A stretch of 44,680 nucleotides of DNA from an uncultured Clostridiaceae bacterium (GTDB lineage Bacteria; Bacillota; Clostridia; TANB77; CAG-508), in assembly GCA_949927585.1 (NCBI GenBank), contig CATLFA010000013.1, forward strand, positions 1 to 44,680, written 5' to 3'. Numbering within the stretch: position 1 is the stretch's first letter; each line of letters begins with the position of its first letter. Below, piece after piece: positions 16,771 to 25,337 of this stretch. The notes below the pieces were generated by a model that saw only the letters and a list, made by a program, of their open reading frames with translations, made no database searches and was not told where the DNA came from. The position numbers and the translations under genes are program-made.

Positions 16771-17337
16771 TTATTTTTTTAATTTTTTTATGAATGATTT
16801 GTCTATTTCATTAAACAATTCTGGAACTTCAATATTTTTTTCTCTTCTTAATTTATATATTAAGCTTGAACATACAAAGCCAAATATTCCTGAAGCTATT
16901 ACATTTGGATCTGCTTCTATTATTTCTTTATTTTGTATTCCCTCTTCTACAATTTCTTGTATCATTTGAATATATTCGAATACATAATCTCTACACATTT
17001 TACTTCTGTCGCCTGTTCCCCATATTTCGCTTAATATGATAGTCATAAAACTTTCGTATTTTACTAAAACTTTTAATTCTATTAATACTACTGCTCTTAT
17101 TTTATCTATACTATTATTTAGTTTTGCAGTTTTTATTGCAATACTATTTTTTAAAAGTTTTACTCCTTCTTCTACTAAAAACTTAAATATTTCTTCTTTG
17201 CTTGAAAAATGATAATATAATGTACCTTTAGCAACTCCCACTGTCGCAGTTATTTCTTCTATACTTGTAGCATCATAACCTTTTTCAGCAAATAATTTCA
17301 TTGATGTTTCAAATATCTTTCTTTTGGTTTTATTCAT
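16771..17337 (-). CDS. TetR-family transcriptional regulator
   Basis: 188 residues. The N-terminal HTH is canonical: FAEKGYDATSIEEITATVGV, then AKGTLYYHFSSKEEIF (residues 17-52). The C-terminal ligand-binding domain is helical. It is the first gene of an apparent two-gene unit with the acyl-CoA synthetase; TetR regulators of fatty acid genes often sense acyl-CoA, so that ligand is an inference. The palindrome TGACTA-AA-TAGTCA (17413-17426) upstream of its promoter is a good operator candidate. Confidence 0.9.
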   Translation of the reverse strand: MNKTKRKIFETSMKLFAEKGYDATSIEEITATVGVAKGTLYYHFSSKEEIFKFLVEEGVKLLKNSIAIKTAKLNNSIDKIRAVVLIELKVLVKYESFMTIILSEIWGTGDRSKMCRDYVFEYIQMIQEIVEEGIQNKEIIEADPNVIASGIFGFVCSSLIYKLRREKNIEVPELFNEIDKSFIKKLKK

Positions 17338-17368
17338 TGCATTACCTCATTTTATAATATTCTTATTA

Positions 17369-17397
17369 ATTATATAATCTTATTGGAATATTTGCAA
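17369..17397 (-). promoter_or_regulatory. Promoter of the tetR-acyl-CoA synthetase unit
   Basis: Minus strand TTGCAA, 17 bases, TATAAT. Confidence 0.65.
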
Positions 17398-17412
17398 GTA
17401 CTTTTTATCATT

Positions 17413-17426
17413 TGACTAAATAGTCA
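17413..17426. promoter_or_regulatory. TetR operator candidate
   Basis: TGACTA-AA-TAGTCA, a perfect 14-bp palindrome 15 bases upstream of the tetR -35 box and about 65 bases before the divergent dipeptidase gene. Its TGAC..GTCA form is seen in several TetR fatty-acid regulator sites (general knowledge). Confidence 0.5.
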
Positions 17427-17491
17427 GATTTCAAAAGGTTTTTAAGAATATTTTTGCTATTTTTTCATATAAATATTAAAAGGAGGATTTT

Positions 17492-18898
17492 ATGTTTAAA
17501 GAATATATAGAAAATAATAGTAAAAATATTATAGGCTCAGTTTGTGATTTAATTACATATCCTAGTGTTTCAAATTCAGAAGAAAATTCTTATTTTCCTT
17601 TTGGAAAATCTTGTTCAGAGGCTTTAAAATACTTTCTAAATTTGGCTAATAGTTTAGGTTTTAGAACAAAAAACATTGATGGTTATTGTGGATATGCAGA
17701 ATGTGGTGAAGGTGAAGAATTAATTGGAATTATTGGTCACTTAGATGTTGTTCCTGCCAAAGATGATGATTGGACTTATTCGCCTTTTATTCCTACTATT
17801 AGAAATAATTGTATTTATGGTAGAGGCGCTATTGATGATAAAGGACCTGTTATTGCTTCTCTTTATGCAATGAAAGCTGTTTTAGAATATTGTAAAGCTA
17901 ATAATATAAAAATGAATAAAAGAATGAGGCTAATTGTAGGTCTTAATGAAGAAAAGGATTGGAAATGTATTAAATATTATAAAGAACATGAAGAACTTCC
18001 TACTGTCTCTTTTAGCCCTGATGGAACTTTTCCAGTTATATTTGCTGAAAAAGGTGTCCTTTCTCTTTTACTTTCTGCAAGACTTCCTCAAAATTTACCT
18101 ATAGAAATTGAAAGTTTAGATTGTAACAATAACGCTATTAATGTAGTCCCTAAACTTGCTAGTAGCATTTTAAAAATAAATAAAAGCTTTAAAGCAGAAT
18201 ATATAATATCAATTTTAAAAGATATTATTACCAAATACTCATATGAAATTGATATTTATAAAATTGATGAGAATAATATAAAGCTAACTTCTTATGGTAA
18301 AGCTAGTCATAGTGCTCACCCTGAACTTGGTGTAAATGCTATTACAAAATTATTAACTGTTTTAAATGATTTATTTGTTAAAGTTAATCTTTCTATACCT
18401 ATACTATCCACATTTTGCAAATATATTGGGGATGATTATTCTGGAAGCAATATGAAAATAAATATTAAGGATGAGTCTGGTACTTTAACTTTAAATACTT
18501 CTAAACTTTATATTAAAGATAACAAAATTAACATTGGTATTAATTTAAGAATCCCTATTCATACTTCTATGGATGATATTATAAATATTTTTTACAAATA
18601 TTTTGGTAATTTTAGCATTGAGGTTATTGGTAGACAAGAGCCTTTATATGTTGATAAAAATAACAATTTAATAACTACTTTGTGTGACATTTTTAATAAA
18701 GTATGTAGTACTAAGCTTGAGCCTATTGCTATTGGCGGAGCTACATATGCTAGAGCTTTTGATAATTGTGTTTCTTTTGGAATGAATTTCCCAGGAGATG
18801 AAGATATGTGTCATAAAGTAGATGAATTTATAGAAATTGATAAATTGCTTTTAGCAACCAATATATATGCTAATGCTTTATATAAATTATTAGAATAA
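17492..18898 (+). CDS. pepV: M20 family dipeptidase, PepV-like
   Basis: 468-residue zinc metallopeptidase cleaving dipeptides and related short substrates in the cytosol. Metal-site motifs: GIIGHLDVVPAKDDDW (His and catalytic Asp, near 80-95), GRGAIDDKGP (bridging Asp, near 110), GLNEEKDWKC (Glu pair near 150), and the C-terminal GGATYARAFDN and MCHKVDEF with a final His. The lid domain insertion around 190-320 is typical of PepV. A perfect AAAGGAGG site lies 6 bases before the ATG. It is one of the few plus-strand genes here, convergent with recA and sharing its terminator. Confidence 0.92.
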   Translation: MFKEYIENNSKNIIGSVCDLITYPSVSNSEENSYFPFGKSCSEALKYFLNLANSLGFRTKNIDGYCGYAECGEGEELIGIIGHLDVVPAKDDDWTYSPFIPTIRNNCIYGRGAIDDKGPVIASLYAMKAVLEYCKANNIKMNKRMRLIVGLNEEKDWKCIKYYKEHEELPTVSFSPDGTFPVIFAEKGVLSLLLSARLPQNLPIEIESLDCNNNAINVVPKLASSILKINKSFKAEYIISILKDIITKYSYEIDIYKIDENNIKLTSYGKASHSAHPELGVNAITKLLTVLNDLFVKVNLSIPILSTFCKYIGDDYSGSNMKINIKDESGTLTLNTSKLYIKDNKINIGINLRIPIHTSMDDIINIFYKYFGNFSIEVIGRQEPLYVDKNNNLITTLCDIFNKVCSTKLEPIAIGGATYARAFDNCVSFGMNFPGDEDMCHKVDEFIEIDKLLLATNIYANALYKLLE

Positions 18899-18900
18899 AA

Positions 18901-18938
18901 AATAAAATGTGATTTACTTTTGTAAATCACATTTTATT
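18901..18938. terminator. Bidirectional terminator between pepV and recA
   Basis: AATAAAATGTGATTTAC and its exact complement around a 4-base loop, flanked by A/T tracts. It lies between stops at 18898 (+) and 18947 (-). Confidence 0.85.
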
Positions 18939-18946
18939 TTTTATTC

Positions 18947-19987
18947 TTATTCGTCTTCTTCTAGCTCTTCATCACCTAAGCTTTTTTCAAAAGCTTCTGA
19001 GAATTTTGTTCTTATTTTTTCTTCTATCTCTTTTGACATTTCTGGATTATCTATTAGGTATTTTTTTACGTTTTCTCTTCCTTGTCCTATTCTATCTCCA
19101 TTATAGCTGAACCATGAACCACTTTTTTCTACTATATCTAAGTTTACTGCTATATCTAGTATATTTCCTTCTTTTGATATTCCTTTTCCATATACTATAT
19201 CAAATTCTGCTTCTCTAAATGGTGGTGCTACTTTATTTTTTACTACTTTTACTCTTGCTCTATTTCCTACTACTTCTCCATCTTGTTTTATATTTTCTAC
19301 TTTTCTTATGTCTAAACGTACTGATGCATAATATTTTAATGCTCTACCTCCTGCTGTTGTTTCAGGGTTACCAAACATAACTCCTACTTTTTCTCTTAAT
19401 TGGTTAATAAATACTATACAGCATTTTGATTTGTTTATAGCTCCTGCTAATTTTCTTAAAGCTTGTGACATTAACCTTGCTTGAAGACCTATGTGTGAGT
19501 CTCCCATATCTCCATCTATTTCTGCTTTTGGAACTAGCGCTGCTACTGAGTCTATTACTATTACATCTAATGCTCCACTTCTTACTAGCGCTTCTGCTAT
19601 TTCTAGTGCTTGTTCCCCTGTATCTGGTTGTGATACTATTAGGTTATCTATATCTACACCTAAATGTTTTGCATATACTGGGTCTAATGCGTGTTCTGCA
19701 TCTACGAATGCTGCTTCTCCACCCATTTTTTGTGCTTCTGCTATCATATGAAGTGCAAGTGTTGTTTTTCCAGAAGATTCTGGACCATATACTTCTATTA
19801 TTCTTCCACGTGGAATTCCACCTATTCCTAATGCAATGTCTAAGCTTAATGCTCCTGTTGGTATAGCTTCTACATTCATTGCTTGGAATTCTCCTAGTTT
19901 CATTACTGAACCTTTTCCAAATTGCTTTTCTATTTGTCCTAGTGCTGCTTCTAGTGCTCTCATTTTTTCTGAATTTTCATTACTCAT
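18947..19987 (-). CDS. recA: Recombinase A
   Basis: 346-residue RecA: Walker A GPESSGKT at residues 68-75, the loop [19 protein letters not shown], and [14 protein letters not shown]. It forms filaments on single-stranded DNA for homologous recombination and triggers SOS autocleavage. The acidic C-terminus (GDEELEEDE) is typical. AGGAGG precedes the ATG. The promoter reads TTGACA, 16 bases, TATAAT; I see no obvious LexA box (GAAC-N4-GTTC type) in it. Confidence 0.98.
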   Translation of the reverse strand: MSNENSEKMRALEAALGQIEKQFGKGSVMKLGEFQAMNVEAIPTGALSLDIALGIGGIPRGRIIEVYGPESSGKTTLALHMIAEAQKMGGEAAFVDAEHALDPVYAKHLGVDIDNLIVSQPDTGEQALEIAEALVRSGALDVIVIDSVAALVPKAEIDGDMGDSHIGLQARLMSQALRKLAGAINKSKCCIVFINQLREKVGVMFGNPETTAGGRALKYYASVRLDIRKVENIKQDGEVVGNRARVKVVKNKVAPPFREAEFDIVYGKGISKEGNILDIAVNLDIVEKSGSWFSYNGDRIGQGRENVKKYLIDNPEMSKEIEEKIRTKFSEAFEKSLGDEELEEDE

Positions 19988-20033
19988 TTATTTTTCCTCC
20001 TAAATATTTGTTTTCTAAACCTTTGTTTGTTTT

Positions 20034-20061
20034 ATTATATACTATTATATTTTTTTGTCAA
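20034..20061 (-). promoter_or_regulatory. recA promoter
   Basis: Minus strand TTGACA, 16 bases, TATAAT, followed by a 5' UTR of about 40 nt. No inverted GAAC/GTTC half-sites overlap it. Confidence 0.65.
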
Positions 20062-20109
20062 GTATTTTTTGTTTATTTTTTATTTTTTTGTATTAATTAT
20101 TTTTAAATG

Positions 20110-20149
20110 TAGGGGCATAATTTGGTATTCCTTACCGATTAAGCCCCTA
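20110..20149. repeat. Short inverted repeat, GGGCATAATT family copy 2
   Basis: TAGGGGCATAATTTGGTA pairs with TACCGATTAAGCCCCTA. It shares arms and the GGTATTCCTTACCGATTA core with the repeat at 6787-6834, with the longer loop of copy 1 missing. It lies 27 bp beyond the stop of the substrate-binding protein gene. Confidence 0.5.
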
Positions 20150-20175
20150 AGGTATGAATAAATTATTTGTATCTC

Positions 20176-21762
20176 CTACATTCTGCTCCATGTATAAAAA
20201 TTATAATAGCTAAAGTAGTTATTTGGTGTTAATTCTCCTGCTAACTTTTGACTTCTTATTACAGTTGATTTGCTTCTATATAAGCTTAAAAATGGTAGTT
20301 CATTATTATATATTTCTACAATTTTATTGTATTTTTCTTTTAACAAATTCTCTTCTTTTATATTTTTTACATCTGATAAAATTGTATTTAACTCATCATT
20401 TTTATAATTTTGTAAGTTATTTTGTCCTAAAAATGTTTCTACATCTGGACTATATGAATTATATACTCCTGTTAATATCATTTGGTAATTTTTATTTTGT
20501 AAAATATTATTATACTGACTTGTGGATACTTTATTTATTGTTACATTTATTCCTATTTGTGCAAGCTGAGCTTTTATATTTTCTGCTACTGCTACTCTAT
20601 TTGTATCATCTCTATTTACTGTTAAATTTAAATTTATCCTGCTTGTTTTATAATTTTCAGTTTTTTGCCATTTATTGTTTTTATATTGCCAACCATCTTC
20701 TTGTAATACTTTTTTTGCTTGCTCAGTATTATAACCTGAACTTAAATTATTATTTGTATATAAATAATTTCCATAGTCTAAAGTAAAGTCTGATATATAA
20801 CAATTATTATTAAAAATTGTGGAAGTAATATTAGTTTTGTCTATGCTATACCCTATTGCTTTTCTTACCTGTATATTTTTTAATATACTATCTTCACAAT
20901 TAAATGCTAAATAGTCAAATTCTCTTCCTTTAAATTCCGTTTTTGCATATCCTATTGTTCCAATATAATTTTCTAAATCGTAATTTGATGTTGTAAATAT
21001 ATCTATATTTCCTAATTTGAAGCTATTATATATCTCACCTATCTCTGAAAATATTTTTATATCAATTGTTTGTATTTTTGCATTTTCATTTTCTTTATTC
21101 CACCATTTTTCATTTTTTTCTAATTTAATATTGCTACTATCTATTGAAGAAATTTTATACATTCCTGTTCCTATTGGCACTTTTGTTGATGTATAGAAGT
21201 CTTCTCCTATATAATAGTTATTTGGTAATATTGGGAAGGTTAAGTTATATTCAAAAAATGGTACTTCTTCACTTAAATTTATTTTTATTGTACTACTATC
21301 TATTATTTCTACACTTGATATTTTTTGAACATTATATGCATATACTGATGTTCCTTCTTTTAATCTATCTATTGTAAATTGTATATCTTTTGCTGTAAAA
21401 GATGAGCCATCTTGCCATTTTTTATTATTATCTATTTTTACTATATATGATGTTTGTGAAGTTTTTGAACATTCTGTTGCTAAGCACATCTCTATTTTAT
21501 AATCTTTTGTTATATTTAGTAATGGCTCAAATATTAGCTTATCTATATTTAAAACTTCTTTATTATTTGATATTAATGGATTTATATTATCAAAATTTGA
21601 TATTCCAAGTCTTATATCTTTCTTCTCTACTATTTCTTGTTCAGTAGCTTGTACATTTTCATTGGTATTGTCTTTTTCTTTAAAATATATTGCATAAACT
21701 GAATATATTATAATGCATATTGCAAATATTATAAAAATATATTTAAAGAAATTTGATTTCAT
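20176..21762 (-). CDS. Membrane-anchored peptide-type substrate-binding protein (family 5)
   Basis: 528 residues of the SBP_bac_5 (OppA/DppA) fold: KKWQDGSSFTAKDIQFTIDR near 115, NLTFPILPNNYYIG near 175, and REFDYLAFNCEDSILKNIQV near 280. The N-terminus is a single uncleaved-looking membrane helix (residues 7-26) without a lipobox Cys, so it is anchored by a helix rather than a lipid. No permease or ATPase genes are near, so it is an orphan binding protein; ligand unknown. It lies between spoVS and recA. Confidence 0.87.
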   Translation of the reverse strand: MKSNFFKYIFIIFAICIIIYSVYAIYFKEKDNTNENVQATEQEIVEKKDIRLGISNFDNINPLISNNKEVLNIDKLIFEPLLNITKDYKIEMCLATECSKTSQTSYIVKIDNNKKWQDGSSFTAKDIQFTIDRLKEGTSVYAYNVQKISSVEIIDSSTIKINLSEEVPFFEYNLTFPILPNNYYIGEDFYTSTKVPIGTGMYKISSIDSSNIKLEKNEKWWNKENENAKIQTIDIKIFSEIGEIYNSFKLGNIDIFTTSNYDLENYIGTIGYAKTEFKGREFDYLAFNCEDSILKNIQVRKAIGYSIDKTNITSTIFNNNCYISDFTLDYGNYLYTNNNLSSGYNTEQAKKVLQEDGWQYKNNKWQKTENYKTSRINLNLTVNRDDTNRVAVAENIKAQLAQIGINVTINKVSTSQYNNILQNKNYQMILTGVYNSYSPDVETFLGQNNLQNYKNDELNTILSDVKNIKEENLLKEKYNKIVEIYNNELPFLSLYRSKSTVIRSQKLAGELTPNNYFSYYNFYTWSRM

Positions 21763-21907
21763 AATTAATCTCCTTATTTTATATTTCTAGAATTAATCTT
21801 TTCTTATAATATAAGATTTTTTATTTTTTTTCAAGTTTTTTATTTGATATTATTGGATTTTTTTTAAGATTTTAAAATTTACAAATGATTTAAAAATTAT
21901 TATTCTA

Positions 21908-21927
21908 GGTCGCCAAAAATGGCGACC
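21908..21927. terminator. GGTCGCC hairpin after spoVS
   Basis: GGTCGCCA-AAAA-TGGCGACC, a perfect 8-bp GC-rich stem 10 bases after the spoVS stop. The following T-tract is weak on the minus strand. Its arms resemble the GGCGACCC hairpins at 12173-12275. Confidence 0.5.
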
Positions 21928-21937
21928 ATTATATTTT

Positions 21938-22201
21938 TTATTTTCTAGATTCCACTATAATTCTAATACCTGTTCTGTCTTCTCCTTCAACTTCTACTTC
22001 TGCAAATGCTGGTATACAAACTAAGTCTACACCTGCTGGCGCTACGAATCCTCTTGCTATTGCTACTGCTTTTACTGCTTGATTTAGAGCTCCTGCTCCG
22101 ATTGCTTGCATTTCTGCTTTGTTTTCTTCTTTTACTAACCCTGCTATTGCTCCTGCAACTGAATTAGGATTAGATTTTGATGAAATTTTTAAAACTTCCA
22201 T
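21938..22201 (-). CDS. spoVS: Stage V sporulation protein S
   Basis: 87 residues matching SpoVS along its full length: MEVLKISSKSNPNSVAGAIA at the start, IGAGALNQAVKAVAIARGFV in the middle and TGIRIIVESRK at the end (Alba-like fold). It is needed for normal spore coat assembly and engulfment in Bacillus. It follows ymdB by 129 bp, the order known from many Firmicutes, though rny is not in this window. GGAGG precedes the ATG. Confidence 0.97.
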   Translation of the reverse strand: MEVLKISSKSNPNSVAGAIAGLVKEENKAEMQAIGAGALNQAVKAVAIARGFVAPAGVDLVCIPAFAEVEVEGEDRTGIRIIVESRK

Positions 22202-22330
22202 TTTTTGCCTCCTATAATTTTATTTTTATTTGAATTACATATATATTTATAATACAAAGAAAATAAAATGTCTAGTCTTTTTTGGAAAAATATGGAAAAC
22301 TTTTCGCCGTTTTTTTACTTTTTTCGTCAT

Positions 22331-23104
22331 TTATTTTATATTGACTCTTTGTATAGATGTTACTCGACATTCTTCATCATTTATATCAAAAATACAACCA
22401 TTAAACATACAATTTCCTTCTGCCAATTTGTATCTTTCTGGAAGTGATGTTACAAATCTTTTTACTGATGCTTCTATATCCATTCCTATTACTGAATTTA
22501 TAGGACCTGTCATTCCAATGTCTGAAATAAACCCTGTTCCTTTATTTGTTATTTCTTCATCTGCAGTTTGCACATGTGTATGTGTTCCAAAAATGGCAGT
22601 TACTCTACCATCTAAATAATATTTCATTGCTATTTTTTCTGCTGATGCTTCTGCATGGAAATCTATTATTATTATATCTGCTTTACCTTGTACTTCTTTT
22701 ATAATGTCATCTGCTTTTGTAAATGGGTTATCTGATTGTACTCCCATTTCTGTTCTACCTATTAAATTTATAACACATATTTTTTTATTTTTACATTCAT
22801 ATATATTATAGCCTTTTCCTACTACTCCTCTTGAATAATTAGCTGGTCTTAAAAGCTTATCATCATCTATAAATGTAAATATATCTTTTTTCCCCCAAGT
22901 ATGATTTCCCATTGTTATACAATCAATATTTAATGCTTTTAAGTTATTAAATATTTGCGTTGTAATTCCCATTCCACCTGCTGAATTTTCTGCATTTACT
23001 ATTACGAAATCTATATTATTTTCTTTTCTAAAATTAGGTAAAACTTCCCTTAATTTTTTTACTCCACTTTCTCCTACTAAGTCTCCTATGGCTAATACCT
23101 TCAT
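22331..23104 (-). CDS. ymdB: YmdB-type metallophosphoesterase
   Basis: 257 residues of the TIGR00282 family, a cyclic nucleotide phosphodiesterase that influences biofilm, motility and sporulation decisions in Bacillus. Di-metal ligands are visible: IGDLVGESG (Asp near 8), NAENSAGG (Asn/Glu near 38), GNHTWGKKD (near 67), DFHAEASAEK (near 149) and FGTHTHVQTAD (near 173). It lies 34 bp downstream of a Nudix gene and upstream of spoVS, probably one transcription unit. Confidence 0.94.
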   Translation of the reverse strand: MKVLAIGDLVGESGVKKLREVLPNFRKENNIDFVIVNAENSAGGMGITTQIFNNLKALNIDCITMGNHTWGKKDIFTFIDDDKLLRPANYSRGVVGKGYNIYECKNKKICVINLIGRTEMGVQSDNPFTKADDIIKEVQGKADIIIIDFHAEASAEKIAMKYYLDGRVTAIFGTHTHVQTADEEITNKGTGFISDIGMTGPINSVIGMDIEASVKRFVTSLPERYKLAEGNCMFNGCIFDINDEECRVTSIQRVNIK

Positions 23105-23138
23105 ATGTTTATTCCTCTTTCTAATTTAATTTTTATAT

Positions 23139-23549
23139 TTAAAATAATTTATCTTTATATAATTCTGCTTGATGTAACATATGTCCTATATTACCTTCTC
23201 CAGCATATTTATTTATATCAAAAAAGTTTTCGTTCTTATCTATCCAATAAAGTTTGTTTACTTCTTCTTGTAAAATTACATCTTTATTTAGTATTCCTGT
23301 ATAAACCTCTAACTCCATGTCTGACATCTCATATTGAAAATTCATAATATGTGTTAATTTAATATCATTATTTGTTATGCCTGTTTCTTCTTGTAACTCT
23401 CTATATGCTGCATGTAATTCATCTTCATCTTGTTCTACTTTACCACCTACTAAATTAAACTTTCCTTTATATGGTTCTTTTTCTCTTTTACACATAAGTA
23501 TTTTAGTACTTTCTTTATTATAAACTAATATTACATTTAATTTTTTCAT
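23139..23549 (-). CDS. Nudix hydrolase, MutT-like
   Basis: 136 residues with a complete Nudix box, GGKVEQDEDELHAAYRELQE then ETGI (about residues 35-58), all catalytic Glu residues present. Nearest in style to 8-oxo-dGTP diphosphatases, so a (d)NTP pyrophosphatase releasing (d)NMP is likely, but the substrate is not determined by sequence. It has its own good promoter (23579-23608) and an AAGGAG site. It sits between the PurZ-like gene and ymdB. Confidence 0.85.
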   Translation of the reverse strand: MKKLNVILVYNKESTKILMCKREKEPYKGKFNLVGGKVEQDEDELHAAYRELQEETGITNNDIKLTHIMNFQYEMSDMELEVYTGILNKDVILQEEVNKLYWIDKNENFFDINKYAGEGNIGHMLHQAELYKDKLF

Positions 23550-23578
23550 TTTTATCTCCTTGCTTTTATACTTTTCAA

Positions 23579-23608
23579 ATTATAACATAAAATTAAGGTT
23601 AATATCAA
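23579..23608 (-). promoter_or_regulatory. Promoter of the MutT-like Nudix gene
   Basis: Minus strand TTGATA, 18 bases, TATAAT, in the 76-bp gap after the PurZ-like gene. It allows Nudix-ymdB-spoVS to be expressed without the upstream gene. Confidence 0.65.
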
Positions 23609-23625
23609 GATTACTATTATATTAG

Positions 23626-24723
23626 TTAATTATTTAATTTCATTTTTCTTAAATCTATAATGTCACTTTCACACTCACCTGTTCCTATTAATGTAACTGG
23701 AGTATTAGTTTCTCGTTCTATCTTGTTTACAAATTCAATTACTTTTTGTGGAAGCAAGTTATAATCTTTGCATTTATATGCTTTCCAGTCTATATATTGT
23801 GCAAAATTTAAAACTATTTGAGTTGGTCTATTAATCATAACATTGTATTTTAATCTTTCCCAATTCATTTCAAAAACTCTTCTTACTTTTTTTGTTACAG
23901 TTGTATATTCTTTTAAATCAATATCACACCCACATCTTTTCTTAATTTCTTCCCATGTAATTTCCTTACTTTCTGCATAGTCACCACTATAAATATCCTC
24001 ACCGATATTAGTTTTGTTACTTATTCTTATAGGATATGGTCTTATAATCATATAAATATCTTTTACTTTAAATGGGCTACATCCACTGTCTGCTATTAAT
24101 TGACTTGCACTACACATTCTACTGGTTACATTTGGATAATCAAGTCCATAATTTATATCTAAATCTTGTCCTTGTGCTCCTTCTATTAAAATAGGATCAT
24201 TACATTCATTTATCATTTTGGCAGTATCTATTATTTCAATATTATTTTTTAAATCGCTTGGTATATTGTTTATATAATCCTTAGCTAAAATAATACCTGG
24301 TTTTCTTATAATTTTTTCAGCTTGTGCTGCACCACACCCTTTATATGTTGACCCACTTTTAATTATTCTTTTTTCTTCTTCTCGATGTTTTTCTAGAATA
24401 ATCATTGCTCTTGGATTAATGTATATTTTTCTTTCCCCAATAATATCTTTATATTTTCTTATTTCTTCAAATAATATTTCTGGTGTAATAATGCCCCCTG
24501 CATTTAAAACTAATTTACAATTTTTTCTTAACATTGCCATAGGTATATGGCTAACTATAATTTTTTTGCCATTATCACTTACATAAGTATGACCTGCATT
24601 ACTAGACCAATTATTTGTAGATATAGCAAAATAATCCTTTTTAGCTAAATACCCACAAATTTTCCCTTTTCCGCAACTCCCAGCTTGCCCATCTATTACT
24701 ATCGTTATATTTTTATTGTTCAT
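23626..24723 (-). CDS. Adenylosuccinate synthetase family, PurZ-like
   Basis: 365 residues against about 430 for bacterial PurA. The P-loop reads DGQAGSCGKGK (11-21): where PurA has GDEGKGK with the catalytic Asp, Ser16 and Cys17 stand. The His of NAGHT (45) and EGAQG (181-185) are kept. Distinctive runs are TSRMCSASQLIADSGC (200-215), IRPYPIRIS (227-235) and TTVTKKVRRVF (274-284). These match what I recall of phage PurZ, which joins dGMP and aspartate to start 2-aminoadenine nucleotide synthesis; the Asp-to-Ser change is a reported PurZ feature. A divergent archaeal-type PurA making adenylosuccinate from IMP, or a PurZ0-type enzyme, remains possible. It has a consensus promoter (24794-24822) and an AGGGAG site. 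No other Z-pathway gene is in view. Confidence 0.8.
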   Translation of the reverse strand: MNNKNITIVIDGQAGSCGKGKICGYLAKKDYFAISTNNWSSNAGHTYVSDNGKKIIVSHIPMAMLRKNCKLVLNAGGIITPEILFEEIRKYKDIIGERKIYINPRAMIILEKHREEEKRIIKSGSTYKGCGAAQAEKIIRKPGIILAKDYINNIPSDLKNNIEIIDTAKMINECNDPILIEGAQGQDLDINYGLDYPNVTSRMCSASQLIADSGCSPFKVKDIYMIIRPYPIRISNKTNIGEDIYSGDYAESKEITWEEIKKRCGCDIDLKEYTTVTKKVRRVFEMNWERLKYNVMINRPTQIVLNFAQYIDWKAYKCKDYNLLPQKVIEFVNKIERETNTPVTLIGTGECESDIIDLRKMKLNN

Positions 24724-24793
24724 AAATAATTCTCCCTATTTAATACCATTTTTTTTAATTAAATATCTTAATACTTATATATATTTTTTGTTT

Positions 24794-24822
24794 ATTATAT
24801 TATGTTTTTACATAATTTTCAA
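24794..24822 (-). promoter_or_regulatory. Promoter of the PurZ-like gene
   Basis: Minus strand TTGAAA, 17 bases, TATAAT: a near-consensus vegetative promoter, about 70 bases upstream of the start codon. Confidence 0.7.
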
Positions 24823-24888
24823 CTTTTTATGAATATTTAATAATAGCTTGTATATAATTTTAGTAAAATAAATTTATGGAGGTTTTAT

Positions 24889-25062
24889 ATGAATATTGAA
24901 AGAGTAAACCAAATTATAAGAAACAAAGAAATTTTAGATATATATTATGATGATAGGCCTGTTTGGATTCAAGAATTAAATAATAATATTGCTAGAGTTG
25001 GCTTTTTAGATGGTCAAGCTGAAAAGGATGTTTTTGTAGAAGAATTATATGAAAATGACTAA
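24889..25062 (+). CDS. sspH: H-type small acid-soluble spore protein
   Basis: 57 residues beginning MNIERVNQIIRNKEILDIYY and ending VFVEELYEND. This matches the SspH family along its length (MNxxRaxeIi..p.i.vty.g.pVwIq.v). Such proteins are made in the forespore late in sporulation and retained in the spore core. GGAGG lies 8 bases before the ATG. It is divergent from the PurZ-like gene and heads a small plus-strand cluster of spore genes. GAATA at 24831 with TATATAA some 15 bases later could be part of a sigma-G promoter, but the match is weak. Confidence 0.85.
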   Translation: MNIERVNQIIRNKEILDIYYDDRPVWIQELNNNIARVGFLDGQAEKDVFVEELYEND

Positions 25063-25154
25063 TGTTTGATTATATATTTTTTTACCTAAATAACTTGCTA
25101 TTTTTTGTATATTTTTATAAATTTTGTTAATTATAATATTAGGTGGTGATTATA

Positions 25155-25328
25155 ATGACAAGTAAGGAACTTTTATATGTTGAAGATGCTTTAGGACATG
25201 AAGTTTTTATGAAATCATGTAGCATGAAAACAGCTAATCAATTAACAGATGTAAATCTTTCTAATTATATGAAAGACTTAGAAAAAGAACATACAGAATT
25301 ATTTAACAAATTTTTAAATTTATTATAG
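25155..25328 (+). CDS. Small coat-associated protein partner of CotF-like gene
   Basis: 57 residues from the ATG at 25155 (GGTGGTGAT just upstream), beginning MTSKELLYVEDALGHEVFMK. It is predicted to be two helices of the ferritin-like hairpin type seen in CotF-related proteins. Small proteins starting KELLYVEDALGHE are found directly upstream of CotF-like genes in Clostridia (from memory). It ends 9 bases before the next start, so the two are cotranscribed. Role inferred from the partner: spore coat or spore-associated. Confidence 0.7.
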   Translation: MTSKELLYVEDALGHEVFMKSCSMKTANQLTDVNLSNYMKDLEKEHTELFNKFLNLL

Positions 25329-25337
25329 GGGGTTATT

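Noticed and set aside
19988..20061. SOS (LexA) box at recA
   Set aside because: I looked for GAAC/GTTC half-sites around the promoter and found none; control may be absent or use a divergent box.
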